NCBI GenBank assembly: GCA_029449245.1
Contig: JANATF010000002.1
Span: forward strand, 1,302,001 to 1,366,000
Direction of reading: 5' to 3'
DNA: 64,000 nt
From: Mortierella alpina
Lineage: Eukaryota; Mortierellomycota; Mortierellomycetes; Mortierellales; Mortierellaceae
Below are positions 11,190 to 23,600 of the stretch, one piece after another (the stretch's first letter is position 1; each line of letters opens with the position of its first letter). The notes below the pieces were generated by a model. It saw only the letters and a program-made list of their open reading frames with translations, was not told where the DNA came from and searched no databases. Both the position numbers and the translations under genes were made by a program.

Positions 11190-11900
11190 GGCCGCTAGTA
11201 TCGGTGTGGCAAAATGCGTTTGTGCGACATAGGACGAGCTTGGGAGTTTTCGCTCCAGAGCCGTATACACGTATTTATCACAATCAATGAACACAGACAC
11301 AAGCCTGTCTGCATGTGAGCAAGCGAATGGCCTTCTGAAGAGACAAATGTCAAGCTGCAAGCTTTAGTAGAGGTTGGAGATGAGAGTAGATAGTTACTCT
11401 TACGCCGAACTTCGGGTTCCTAAAATCGCCCTTCTTGAACTGCTGCTGTTGTTGATGTGATCCTCCTTAAGTGCCCTGATGCAGTGATTGTTAGCGGGCG
11501 CCTTTCGGAGTAGTTTCTGGAAGAACATCTTGTGCAACATGTCTGAACCATTTGCGCTGGGGGAACACTTTGCGCCTTGATATGAATTGTCACCGCAAAT
11601 AAACAGCTCACCGCTTTCAAGTGTGTGTTACGCGTAGCGACCTTCTAGAAATACAACGTATTGGGCAAAACCAACGGCCAGGTGCAGCTTTGAGACCTTG
11701 AACCTTGACTAAAGGTGCGCTGAAAATGCTCCGCCCTCAAAGAGAGTTACACTGTGGGATGGGCTTTACGATGAACTCAAATGCTATCAAATATACTCCA
11801 CATATCCCTACTACTTGGCATTCTGAATGAGGTCTCCCGAATGCTAAAGCAACAACAGAATGTTTGTCATGTGGCTAAATGTTTGACAAGTTTGCGACGG
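11190..11900 (+). repeat. Array unit 0: gene-less copy of the ML-gene repeat unit
   Basis: Two blocks are recognisable. At about 11200-11290 is the promoter-distal block (aatgcgtttgtgcgacat, gagttttcgctcca) that also lies upstream of both ML genes. At about 11430-11900 is the block that follows the first ML gene (gctgttgttgatg, acatcttgtgcaacatg, gttacgcgtagc, atgctccgccctcaaa). In intact units the ML gene sits between these two blocks, but here only about 140 bases separate them. This fits an ancestral third unit that lost its gene. Divergence is substantial, so the duplication is not recent. Confidence 0.6.
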
Positions 11901-12716
11901 TCGAATAGTGCAAACATCTCCACCGTATGGCCTATATCTCCCGACACGGAGTAACTCCCCCACAATGGGAAAAATGGGAAATCGACTCAAAGTCCGCTTC
12001 CTACGTGCAAGTGGGGCGCAATACCATGGTAAGCGCACAATTGCGCATGTGCATTGTTGACTTGCTGATAGACTTAAAGACCATGAGGCGTGTGGTAGAC
12101 ATGTTTTATGGACGGGAAATCTTGTTCACGACGATTTTTGGACGTTGGAGTCTAGAATAGCCGTAGCACAACGCTTTTGTGCGACATGGGATGCTGCATA
12201 AGAGTTTTCGCTCCACAACAGCCTACGCACCTTCACCAAATTAATCAAGAAGGCTCTCTCTGGTCACCTTCCATTCTGTCTCTGCGTGACATTTGAAATG
12301 CCACGTTCACACAGACACAGTCACCTTTCCTCTTTGTGTGTATGGTTGAGTAGGTCCTTCAAGTCGCTGGTGCTCGATCAAAGTCACGAATATATTACAT
12401 TGCCTCCTAGATTGTACTCTATTGTGGGTAGAGGTAGAAAAAAAAAGCGGTGTAGAACGAACATCTTGAGGCAACGAGAACTTGCGCCAGTAGTTACGCC
12501 TCCATGGGCGAGCGAGGTCGTGGGCGAGGGCCAGGGCGAGGGTTGAAGAGTCCTGTGTAACATCAGCGCAAGTGTAAACAGCGCAAACAGTCCGCCTCTT
12601 TAGTCGCGTCAATACCTAATCATCTACCATTGCTTAATTACGCTGAATCATAGGATTTCATGGTGGCCAGATCGCGCCTGACTTCCATTTGCGACAATGA
12701 GAATGATGGATGAACG

Positions 12717-12724
12717 TATAAAAG
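12717..12724 (+). promoter_or_regulatory. TATA box of ML gene 1
   Basis: TATAAAAG lies 96 bases upstream of the ATG, inside a block (gatggatgaacgTATAAAAG) that is almost identical in ML gene 2. A further conserved upstream block (attacgctgaatcat, about 12637) also recurs at about 15149. This suggests shared regulation. Confidence 0.75.
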
Positions 12725-12812
12725 CACGCTCACGTTCCCTTCTTTTTTATCTTCAACCTTGTTCACTTCCACCTCACTCACCCAAAACAATACACTTACC
12801 TTCTCTTTCACT

Positions 12813-13501
12813 ATGAAGATCTCTGCTTCCTTTGTTGCCTCCGTTGCCCTCGCCTCTACGGCTGCTGCCCAAATGAACTACACCAACTGCGCTAGTGGCC
12901 CTACACAGTTTCAAATGACTAGTGCCACCTGGTCCCCTTCCCCTGCCTGTATCGGAAAAGACATCTGCGCCGTTGGCACCGGTACCTTGAGCACCCCCAT
13001 CATTGAGGGTGCCACACTTTCTTTGACTGCAAGATACCTTGGCCGACTTGTGTACACCGACAACCACGATTTCTGCGCTGTCCTTGCGGCCCAGGGCACG
13101 CCCTGCCCAGTCGCAGCTGGTGCTGCCGTGCTCAAGGGTTGCGTCAAGATCAAGGAAAACGTGCCTCCCAATGTAATGGCAGATCGCAAGACTAGCGAAT
13201 ATTGAGAGAAGGCCTTCTGGACCTAACAGAGTCAAAACATTGATGCATCGCTTTCAATATTTACTTTAGGTCGCCGCTGTTTTCCAAACTGTTGCTGTAA
13301 ACGGCGACGGTGGCACGATCTTCTGCGCCAAAGGTAAGAGCTTTCGAAATGCTAGTGGTATCAAGAAAGCCCCGATCTTGATAATAGGCAATGTATGACT
13401 GCAATGAAAACGACCCGCTAATGCTTCATTCACCCACAATGAAATTCAATTTTTGCATCTCCACTGTAGTTGACAAGGCTACGGCTTCTAACTGCGCTTA
13501 A
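12813..13501 (+). CDS. Secreted ML-domain (MD-2/NPC2-related) lipid-binding protein, copy 1
   Basis: Three exons: 12813-13172, 13270-13333 and 13470-13501, with GT-AG introns of 97 and 136 nt. The product is 151 aa. A signal peptide of about 20 residues (MKISASFVASVALASTAAAQ) precedes a small beta-rich domain with eight cysteines. It has the ML pattern: an early NC, TGTLSTPIIEGATL, a central CPVAAG, and two C-terminal cysteines supplied by exons 2 and 3. ML proteins bind sterols or phospholipids outside the cell or in the vacuole. An ATG 54 bases upstream is in frame, but the signal peptide argues for 12813. The paralogue at 15358 has identical exon lengths. Ligand unknown. Confidence 0.8.
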
Positions 13502-15257
13502 ACGACCTGCACTCAAACGAAACGCGAGAATAGTTGGATCCAGCACGTTGTTTTGCGACCTGAACAAGTGCAGATCAAGAAGTCATACTCTAATAAAACG
13601 TAGATCGCGCTACCCATGTGCACACCAGGTCTTTTATTGTCTCGTGGAGATTACTGTAGAGAAGAGGACTATTGGCAGACGCGCCGTTGTCATTATCAAT
13701 CAGCGTCTAATCTATGAGATGTGGATGAAGCATGCATGTGTGTGAAGTTCTTGTATCTTGGCTTTTGTCGTTTGACAACGTAGTAATGCAGCTAATTGAG
13801 AACGAGTAGTACTAATGAAAGGATGGCCATGGACGCAGAGCTGAAGGATGATAGTCAGCCTGCAAGCCATCAAGCAAATAGAACCTAGATCTGATGTATT
13901 ACTCCTCCGTCCCATATACAGTAGTCCTTTCCTAAGCGTCCTTCGTCAGCTGCTGTTGTTGAGGTTGATCTTTCTCAATGTGTTTCTATGCGGAGAGTTT
14001 TAGCGGACGGTCGCTTTGGATGTTCTGTATTGTACTCTCCAGAAGAACATGTTGTGCAACATGACAGAGCCGCATGCTTTACGGAGCAGTCTGCGCCTCT
14101 ATCATAACTGTCACCGCGAAATAAACTTCTCACTATTCAAAGTGCATGTTACGCGTAGCAACTGGGTTCTAGTAATGGACTGCACAACGATTGCAAACAC
14201 AGACCGACCAGGTGAGGCTTTGGAACTTTGTTATTGGGCTCATAATGCTCCGCCCTCAAACAGAACTTCAACGTGGAATGGGCGTCCATATGACTACAAG
14301 TACTACTTACCCCACATGTGCTCCACTGCTTGGATGAAAGAGCCTTCCCGAATGTCATAGAGCAAAAGTATGTCAGGTCATACTCTCTAAGTCGCATGCA
14401 TGCCCTTAGACCAGTGTTTGGCATGTGGCAAAATGGTTCAGAAAACCGATAATGCAAACTTCGTTACAGACCGAACCATCATCTCACACGGACAACGAAC
14501 AGCCACTCTCAGAAATGTGCTTCCTCGAAGAACGAGGCGCGGAATACCACGGCAAGCAGATACTGGGAACATTCATCTTGGAATGTCAATATAGAAAACT
14601 TCAGGAACCCTAAGGGCGTGGAGGAAACGGTTTGTAGCAAGGTCGTGCTTGTGGTGGAAAACTTTGAGCCCTCGGCCTGTACTGTAGTACGGCACCGCAT
14701 TCGATGGAGCAAGAGAGTTTTCGCTCCACATCAGTCCATGAACTTTCTCTAAAATGATCACCAAGATTTTCTCCGGCACCGCTCAGTACTGCGCATATAA
14801 AGCGCACACTTTTTATCTGCGTGCCGGTCCGTTGTGCCGCTGTGGATCCTCACTAAGGCGGCGTAGGTTCTACAATGCACTTTAGACTGTGTTTCTTAAG
14901 TAATGGTACGGTAACAGTGCTTACAAAGAGTAACGACCAGGCGCCTGGGTAAGGCAGCTCGAGTTAACGGGAACTTGTGCCGGCCTTTGCAAGCGCAAGG
15001 CAGAGTGGGACAGCGGGCGAGGGGCAGGGCGAGGGATGATGAGTCCTGTGTAACCTCAAGGACTAGAGTAAACATCGCAAACAGTCTGTCGGCTTGTAAT
15101 CAACTGTATCTTCTTGGTCGCGTCAAAATACGCCATGCCAATTGCCTAATTACGCTGAATCATGGTATATCAGGGTGACCGGATTGTTGCCGAATTGTTA
15201 CCGGACCGTTGCCCGGCTTCCCTTTCACATAGTCAGATGTGGATGGATGGACGAACG

Positions 15258-15265
15258 TATAAAAG
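15258..15265 (+). promoter_or_regulatory. TATA box of ML gene 2
   Basis: TATAAAAG lies 100 bases upstream of the ATG, in the same local context as copy 1 (gatggacgaacg before it). Confidence 0.75.
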
Positions 15266-15357
15266 TGCACTTTTATTCCCTCCATCTTGTCATCCATCAA
15301 CCTTGTTCACTTCCACCACACTTATCCAAAGATATCCCACTCCTCGTCACTATCACT

Positions 15358-16036
15358 ATGAAGATCATTGCTGCTCTCGTTGGTTTCGTCACACTTGCCT
15401 GCACGGCCGCTGCCCAGATGAATTACACCAACTGTGCCTCTACTTCCACGCAGTTTCATATGACTAGCGTCACTTGGTCTCCCTCCCCTGCGTGTATTGG
15501 AAAAAACCTCTGCGCAGTTGGCACAGGTACCTTGGACACCCCTATCGTCCAAGGTGCTAAACTTTCTTTGACAGGAAGATACCTTGGCCGACTTGTCTAC
15601 ACCGACAACCAAGATCTCTGCGCCGTTCTCGCGGCTCAGGGTACGCCCTGCCCGGTTGCAGCCGGTGCAGCGGTTCTCAAGGGCTGCGTGAAGATCAAAG
15701 AGAGCGCGCCTGCAAACGTAACTATGAATCTCCACACTATCGAATGTTGAGAGAAGGTGATCGGAGACTTCATCAATGACGAATATTTTTGTACTCCTCA
15801 ACTTCTGTAGGTTGGCTGCGCTTTCACAACACTTGCTACAAACGGCGATGGCGGCCTGCTGTTCTGCGCCAGAGGTAAGAGTTGGAGAACTGGAGGGATC
15901 GCCTAAAGCCGATCTTGATGATGGACAACCTACGGCTGTAAAGGAAATGGATGGCCGATAATGACCTAACTCCACAACCTTCTCTGCATACTCCTCGTCT
16001 ATAGTCGATGATGCTAGAGCCTCAGTCTGCGCCTAA
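15358..16036 (+). CDS. Secreted ML-domain lipid-binding protein, copy 2
   Basis: Three exons: 15358-15717, 15811-15874 and 16005-16036, of 360, 64 and 32 nt, exactly as in copy 1. Introns are 93 and 130 nt. The 151-aa product has a signal peptide (MKIIAALVGFVTLACTAAAQ) and an ML domain about 75% identical by eye to copy 1 over the first exon. Exon 2 has diverged more and adds an extra cysteine (VGCAF). Gene structure and promoter show tandem duplication. It is probably an extracellular lipid-binding protein, with binding specificity possibly altered by the exon-2 changes (inference). Confidence 0.8.
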
Positions 16037-16627
16037 ACGACGGTTGTGGGATTTAGCGCATATTGCGACTTGCCGTCGATGTTCAAGTAGATTGTAGCAG
16101 TCTTATCTCAGTAAAACGGGACGGTTTATATGCTCTGCTCATGTTCAGGAGTTTTTATTTTTGATTGACTAGCCACGTCAGGCCCCATGTATTCTTGAAG
16201 TCGGTGGCGACGACAATTCCATTTGTTATGGAGTGTCAAGATGAGTGAAAGCGAGTGCCAAGTCCTATTGCGATGGAACTCGACACAGGACTAGCTAATC
16301 GTACCTGGCCCCAATTGCTCAACACCCACGACCTCAGTAGCCTCGTACCAGCGCAGTGCCATGGGTCCATGGATGCTTGAAACATGAAGAGCGGCATAAG
16401 AAAGTTCTGGTAGAGTTCATCAAACTTATGTATTTGAGCTTACCCTCGGATCCACAACTTACGTCAAAGGGTGAGCAGGCATTCTTTATTGCTATCAAGA
16501 ATGATAACTAAGGCACCATCAGGTTGAAACATACCACATGCGGAGTGAGAGAGTAGATTATAATTCGTACACAAGGGTGTAATGTTGCCAACACTTGACC
16601 GGAACTCGTCGCTCAGAGACCGTGCAC
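16037..16627. other. Intergenic, no gene seen
   Basis: About 590 bases lie between the second ML gene and the 3' end of the minus-strand LRR gene. No coding signal. Confidence 0.4.
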
Positions 16628-18785
16628 TCAAACACTCCACCCGGTCATGCCCCAGCGATATCGGTGGTATCGCGGGCTGATGTCCTTGCACGCGAACTCT
16701 CTGGCACCGTGCCTGAGCTCGCCGTGTTTGTCCACAATATACGTCAGTATTTTGTGTCTGCTCGATTCACCTTGGCTACTCTTCTCCTCAAAGTCCCCTA
16801 CCCTGATTGTGAGATCCTTCACCCCATGGGTCACAAGATGGCCCTCTAGCCCCCAAAAATAGGATTCCAGCTTCGGCCTTCCTCGAGCGCCAACCCGGAA
16901 CAAGGCCACCTTCTCCAAGCTTGAGTAGTCGAGGCTCAAGGCCAGTTCGTCAAGTTCGCATTCTAGGGCCTTGATATTTGCTGCAATCCACAACGACTTC
17001 AGGCGGAACTTTCGCAGCTGGTAAAGCAGGTCAGGGCAGTTGCTGAGGTATTCGATCGACAAGTACTCTATAGGGCTCACGACATTGGCGATGGGATTTG
17101 GCGTATCTCCGAGAGTCTGGTTTCCAGAGATCCTCCCAATCGGCTCCCAGAGGGGGGCAAGACATGGCCCAGTGAAGCCGGAGAGGAATAAAGACTTCAT
17201 TGACACAAATCTCACATGGTGAAGGAGCGACTTGCCGCCTAGCTCGGTACTGATGACCTTCGGATCATTCTGTGTCAGTCCAAGATGGGTCAACGAAAGT
17301 CCTTCAAGAATGCGGGCCAACATTCGCACACTTTCGGCACCCTCATCCACATGAAGATGAAGGGACGTTAGATTTCGGAGCATTGGACGGGAGGCGGGTT
17401 TGTTGCAGAAGAATTTCAGGTTGAGCGGTTGGAATGCTGCATGATCCAGTATGAGGGCTGTCAGAGAATCCTCGCACTTCCTGACCAGGGCCTGAGTTTC
17501 AATAGCATCCAAGTTGCTGTTCACGAGCACAAGCTCCTGAAGAAGACCGGCCGAGCTGGTGACGCCGCCGAGGAGGTCGAGAATAGGTCCACCGAGCTCG
17601 TTTCTCTCCATGCCATAGAGATGGAGTATTAGAAGTTGCTTGAGCTCGCCGATCGTACTTGCCAGAGCCTCGTGCATCTCGGATTTGTAAATCCCCCCCA
17701 GACGCAGATCGACCAGTTGAGGGGAAAGCTCGATGATGTGTTGTACGGCAATTTGGTCGTACTTGTTATCGATAGGGGTTCGGAGATGAAGTTCTTGAAG
17801 GTTCGAAGGAGACTTGTTAAGTTCAGGATCGACCCGGATTTCAAAGCGACTGGCACCGATCAAGTGAAAAGACCGCAGCTTTGGATTCAGACGAAAGGCT
17901 TCTAGCGGCTGACCATTGTGTCCAAAGACTTGTGGTCGTTTCCACATCTTCTTGTCCTTGAAGTTCAAGGTCAAATCCTTCACAGGGAGCTGATTCAGCT
18001 TCCCGACCACTGCGTTCAGATCTCTCCTTCTGAAGGTCCAAGCTAGGGTGATGTTGAGCTCATCCATGCAAGGCAGACTCGCTAACGCATCAAACGCCTT
18101 GTGCGTGATGGCAGCCCCCGTCAGTGATAGGGTGAGGGCCCGCAGTTTCTCGCCTGTAGAGCCGTGGTTCTGGGTCACTAGCAGATTCAGAAACTCGTAT
18201 TCTGCGTCTTCATCGGTGACCTGAGGTACTTCTTGTGTGCTGCTATGTCCTGTTGACTGGCTATCAGAATCATCTGAATCCCAGCTACTGCTTGAACTGC
18301 TTTCTGCGGTTAACGGTCGCGGTTCAGAGATCTCGATAACCTCAGAGGGATAAAATTTGATTTTCATGTGGTCGATGCTAGATCGTGAATGGGAACACGT
18401 TAAAATATATGTTGGTCGGAACAAGGTCAAAACATTCGGGCATTCTTCGGTTGACGTACTTGTTACTTATATCGCTCAACCCCAACTGTTGCTCGATATC
18501 CGAGACGTTGCAATAGTAACCGTCGTCAGAGGCGTGCGTGGCGATGTGTTCCTCCTTGTTTGAGGAGACTAGCCTTATCGTTTGCATTCTGCTGTGAACC
18601 TCAGCATCCGACGCGGAATGCATCCACGGCTTCTCATCTTCATGCGCTGTAACCTCGGGCTCGTCATCCCTTTGGAGATAATACCCCCCTCCCATAGGCA
18701 CAATGGATGCCATCCCGTCATCCTGTTGGTCGGAGAAACGAGATCTCCAACTCGTCGGTTTACTTGACGCTGGCGACTTTTTCAT
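16628..18785 (-). CDS. Leucine-rich-repeat-type protein, unknown function
   Basis: Two exons are predicted: 18785-18460 and 18377-16628. They are joined by an 82-nt intron (AA|gtacgt ... atctAG|C) that restores the frame, giving about 691 aa. The first ~180 residues are polar and disordered, with a Ser/Asp run (SSSSSSWDSDDSDS). The rest shows irregular leucine-rich repeats (for example LRALTLSLTG, LQELHLRTPID, LVDLRLGG, LTSLHLHVDEG), as in F-box/LRR proteins. I see no F-box and no signal peptide. Without the intron the second exon would have to start at MKIKFYP (18367). Probably a binding scaffold; no specific function can be named. Confidence 0.65.
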
Positions 18786-19794
18786 TGAGTGTTGACTGTG
18801 ATATTTTGAGACGACAATGGCTGTAGCAGTGGGATGAAGCGAAAAGATGGCTAGGGGATGAAAGATGAAGGCTGGCTAAACTTGAGGTGTATGAGGGAAT
18901 GGAGCAACGGAGAAAACGAAGACAGAAGTTTTTGTAAGAAAAATAAAAGAGGCTGGAAAGTGCGCCGGTCCTTCGAGCATGCAAGCATGAGATACAAATC
19001 TCTATGGCGAAGTGCAGGTGCGTGCCTTCTCTGGAGTAAAGGCCAATGCACCTCACATTGGATGCAGGTGAAAGCACAACAATGATGTACGAGTGAATGC
19101 TCGTTCCTGATGCATGAATTGCCGATGTTCCCCGCTATCCAGTGCAGTGGTCAGAGTGCAAGTGGTTGCTCCTGGATACAGAATATAGCCCCTACTTTGC
19201 AAGAAAAGTGAGGTGGCAGCCATTGCAGTAAGGGCAGGCGAGCGATGTCATGACGCAGAGCACACATAGTGTTCTGCATTGCCCTTTTTTTGTGTGTGTG
19301 ATATTCTCCTGCATGCCTCTCGAAGTTGGCAGAGCGATCACATTCATGCGTCCACTGTCTCGCGCTTACCAAGGACACCGGAACCACCAGAAAGAAACGC
19401 GGGCACTATGTACTATGACATCGTTACATAACCTTAGGCAAGACTTCCACTTCTCCGACATACCTGCTATGGTTTGAAGCTGAATCATATTTGTCAATTG
19501 CTACATTGCAGTAATCGATGCCTTGAGGCGATTCAGTTCCGGTGACCCATTGGCCAGCCTACTGCATCTCGACTTTTTTTTTCGAGAGATTGCATGCTGC
19601 ATATTATGCAGCTTTAAGTTGATCTCCCGTTCACTTTTGGCCAATGCTATTGCTCCCGCCAACCACTCAGCCCAAGTGCTGGGCCAGCACCACATTGGTC
19701 CTTTGCAACGATTAACATGTTGCATCGATACCAGTTGTTAACCTGCAGAGTGAGGAAGGCACGGCATTGGTTCCGAGTTCGAAATATCGAAATA
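18786..19794. other. Intergenic, no gene seen
   Basis: This is the promoter side of the LRR gene and unique sequence up to the transposon. Short open frames are present but none has a recognisable domain. The TA dinucleotide at 19793-19794 is the left target-site duplicate. Confidence 0.4.
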
Positions 19795-19818
19795 CAGTCG
19801 ACTCTCTATAAAGGAAAC
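19795..19818 (+). repeat. Left terminal inverted repeat (24 bp)
   Basis: Begins CAGTCGACTCTC and ends AAGGAAAC. It is an exact reverse complement of 24573-24596. Confidence 0.9.
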
Positions 19819-20594
19819 AAAGGAGTGTCCTTATGCCGCTCATAAAAAAGTTCAGGGGATACTGCCTTCTGCCCATTTGCGTATCGCGCCGTTTATCCAA
19901 GTATCTTGAACTTTCAATGGTAGCATTTCATTGACTCTCATGGCTGATACTTCTTGCTACTGTGGCTGTTGCGGCGTATGTGCTTGCAAGTGCTTGCAAG
20001 TGCTGTAAGTGTGTGGGCGATTGAAGACTGCATGTACGAGGGACGGATGCAAAGGAAAGGTGTTTGTTTTCGGAAGAGACTGGATGCGCAGGACGCGTCT
20101 CGTATACTTGCTGCCGTGGCAACAGCACTTAAGTTGCTCACAGACAGTAGCATTGTGATGTCTAATGGACGGCAGAGACGAGCGTCTAGGTTTGATCAAC
20201 AGCCAGTTGGCTGTCTCTTGTCGACACTGGCTCTCTCTTTTCTCTCTTGCCCTCGAGCATCTTGAATCTTGAGCTCGTCTTGCCCTTCTTGCTCTTCCTT
20301 GTCTTTTCGACTTTCTCTCAGTCTCAGTCTCTCATTCTCGCTTGCCTCCTAGTCGCCGCCTTTCACTCTCGCTCTGGACCTCACTCTACTCTATCAATCA
20401 CTTGCTCTCATACTGCCGCTGCTTCTCCTCCATCCATCTCTCACTCTCTCTCTCCTCGTGTTGCCGCCATCCCTATCCAGCTATCTTTCACCTTCTCTCT
20501 CTCTAGTCTCGTCTCGTGTCGTTTACCTTCTGTCGTCTGTCCACTCCCTTACACGCTCTACCTTTCGTTATCTGTAAACGGTCGTCTTTTGATC

Positions 20595-20696
20595 GTAAGT
20601 TCATATGGCTGCTCGGCTGCTCATATCAATACAAACCCAGGGTGTTTAGCAATACAGCAAACTACTTAACAAGCGACTTTCATTCTTTCTTGTTAG
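20595..20696 (+). other. Predicted 5' UTR intron of the XPG-Fanzor gene
   Basis: A strong donor (GATC|gtaagt) at 20595, a branch-like cttaac, and a pyrimidine tract ending in tgttAG directly before the ATG define a 102-nt leader intron. The preceding 20220-20560 is CT-rich, like a fungal 5' UTR/promoter. Confidence 0.55.
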
Positions 20697-23600
20697 ATGG
20701 GCGTGGCCGGTCTCTATCAACGGCTCAAGGCAAAAGGGCTCTGTCCACCTCCTGTGCATCCCTCCAGTCTGGCAGGCAAGATGTTCCATGTCGATTTCCT
20801 GGGTTGCTACTTCGCCCCGCTACTGCACCAGTTGCAAACGGATAGATCGATCGAGAACGGGCACAGGATTGGCGTTCGTCTCGGCGACACCATCGTGGAG
20901 ACCTTTGGGCAGCACTGTCTTGTGCACTGTGATGGAGCAGCTACAAAGGAGAAAGAGAAGGCACACCAGGAACGGCAAGAGAAGAGGAATAAGGCCAAGG
21001 AGAAGATGGAGAGGGCGTTGAGCAGCATGAAGGAGCGCTCGCTCGCGGGGAAATGGACATCGAGAGCGGTCGTTGAAACCATCCGGAAGTGCCTCAAGAG
21101 AGTGTTCATTGTCCCTGCTGCGACCATGGCGGCTGTCCTGGAAGGTCTGGCATCAAAAGTCACTCTTTGCCGGTGCACCTTTGAAGCAGACATGTGCATA
21201 GCTGGGCTGGCTTCGAATCAGATAGAAGCCGTGGCCGTCTCCGGGGACAGCGATTTACTTTGCTTTGAGGGCGTGATAACCGTCCTCCGTCCACTTCCCA
21301 ACCACCAGGGCTATGGAGTTTACTCGAAGGGAGCCACTCTAAAGGCTTTGGGACTACCCACTGAGAAGCACCTGGCTCTGCTGGCGACAGTCTCCAACAA
21401 TGACTTCTCCAAGAACATCGAAGGACTCGGCCTCGCTAGGAACACCGACATCATCGAGAGGATCCCGAGCACCACGAGCGCAGCTATGCTGGATCTCTAC
21501 TGCTCGGTTGCGGCGACCAAAGTCTCGGCTGAGGTCGCACCAAGTCATTTTGAAAACGCGAGCCACGTCTTTTTGGACAAAAGAGCCACGCCGGTTGAGA
21601 CCCCCCCTGCCAGACACGACTCGGACTTTACAGACGGGGTTACAGAACTTGAGCGGCTCATGCAAATGCGCATGGCGATGAAGGCGCAGAGAGCGAAGAG
21701 TCTGATGACCTCGCCACCCTTTTACATCGCTCGCAAGTCGCATCCAAATCAGTTTCGACCTGTGTTCAAGAGCAAGAGGTCCATCCTTGCGGGTCACAAA
21801 TACAGCGATGTGACAAAATCCGAGCTCCATGATCACCAGCTTCCGCCCCGAGTTCCAAGACCTCGTCCCCGGCCACCGGCAGCGAAAAAGTCCATTGTCA
21901 AGAAGGCTCGAAAAGGGAAGAAGAAGACCAAACCGTCGGAGAAAAAGCGACAACTGCGCTCAGCTATTGTTGACGATCACCAGCTACGGAGTAGATTCCA
22001 AACCAAGGCTCTCACGATTGGATCGGTGACCAGGCGCATCGTGGATATGGGCCTGGATCGACAGAAAGCTGAGATATTGCGGAGGCAATTGCAGGCAGCT
22101 GTGTTCTTGCTGAACGACATTCAGCTCAGAGCGTATTACGCCATGGCCATTTACATTACCCACCTCCTCGACAACACTCCGCCCAACAGCCCCACCAGGA
22201 TGGCACTTTTAAATCAGATCATTGACGACGCAGGATTTATGAATAACCTCGGACGCATGTTGTATCATGGAGGGCCATCAGGCACAGGTGGATATGCGGC
22301 GAAGGCGACATCTACAAGACCCGCGGCGGAGTCGGCAAAAGAGGCCTACAGCCTGTTCTCGGAGATGACGAAGCTCCCCCCACTCAAACAGGACGTACCT
22401 GACCTACCGATCACTGCGATGTCCGATATGGCGATGGTATCAGTACAAGCAGCGCTAAGATCTCACTACAGGAATTGTGTGGTGAGTGCCTAGAACCGAT
22501 GTTTAAAGATGTCGCGGAAACGATCACTCGCTCACTCTCGTGCAATGCTGTTTGATTTCTAGTTTGAAGGGCACCCGAACCCTGACCCCGACGGAGTGAG
22601 TGACATTGATCACTTCTTCAGCATGAACGCCTCTGGCCAGTACTGCGATTTCCCAAAGGCCAAGCTAGCCACTGGATTTGTCGTTCTGTCCGAGACCGCA
22701 CTCCTCGACATCTTTTATGCAAGAGACGATACCAAGAAGATTGTTCAGGATATTCTATGCGAGCTGGGCCAAGAAGATCGGACCATGAACAAAAAAAAGA
22801 GGATGGAATTGGAGACGTTCAGGTTCAAGAATGCTGCAGTCGAGTACGTGAGAGACCATATCGGTCGTTTCATGGAGCGACTTTTCGGATGTGGTGGATA
22901 TGCATCAGTCTCAGTCCAGCAGAATGTCTCCGAGTCCCGGTACAGGTTGAAAGGGAGTATCGTGACCAACGGCCTGGAAGTTCACCTCTTAGCCTATGAT
23001 ACGAAGTGCCCTCGACGCAAAGCAACCAGCAGCGCAGAGCAGGAGGAGAATCGGGATCAGGACCTTGCTTGTGACATGGATGCTGAAATGGAAATTGAAA
23101 GCGGCTTCACTGCAGTTCGTGACCTCGACACAGACGCCAAGGACATGTTGCAGGCTCAGGTTGCCTCAGGAACAGCGACCATTGTGGCACAGAGCACCTT
23201 CGCAACCGCCGCTCAAGATTCATCAGAGGCCGAATCCACATCTCAGGCAGCATCAACAGCGTACGCAATCAACTGGCGCCAAAAGAGCAAAATTCTCGAT
23301 AACTTGGAGGTTGTGCTGGACAAGCCAGAAGATCGGGAGCGGCTGAAAGATGCAATTATTCTTGGAGCCGACCCTGGGGAGATTAATCCCCTTGTTATTG
23401 CCAAACTGGACCCCAGACAGCCAAACGAGCGCCATATCGTCAAGATCACCAGAAAAATGCACTACGTGCCCTATGCGCGCTACAGACAAGCGCTGGAGGC
23501 TCGCAAAGCGGATGCACGTATCGACAAAGCAGAGAGCAACATCCCGACTTTTTCACGAGTCACACTCTCTCAGTATTTCGCGTATATTTTGCAGCCCGCC

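Larger units (their letters stand above)
12100..14430 (+). repeat. Array unit 1 (contains the first ML gene)
   Basis: This unit is homologous to the flanking array units, offset about 2.5 kb from unit 2. Shared blocks are the gagttttcgctcca motif at about 12202, a block around gagtcctgtgtaac at about 12547, the proximal promoter, the ML gene, and the 3' block beginning about 13945 (gctgttgttgagg; gttgtgcaacatg; gttacgcgtagc; atgctccgccctcaaa at about 14245). Confidence 0.6.
14580..16040 (+). repeat. Array unit 2 (contains the second ML gene)
   Basis: This is the third tandem unit: gagttttcgctcca at about 14712, gagtcctgtgtaac at about 15041, the conserved proximal promoter, then ML gene 2. 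The 3' block seen after gene 1 is not recognisable after gene 2, so this looks like the end of the array. Confidence 0.55.

Noticed and set aside
16628-18430. LRR protein as a stand-alone 600-aa frame
   Set aside because: The frame has no ATG before MKIKFYP. A phase-matched intron to the upstream exon explains it better.
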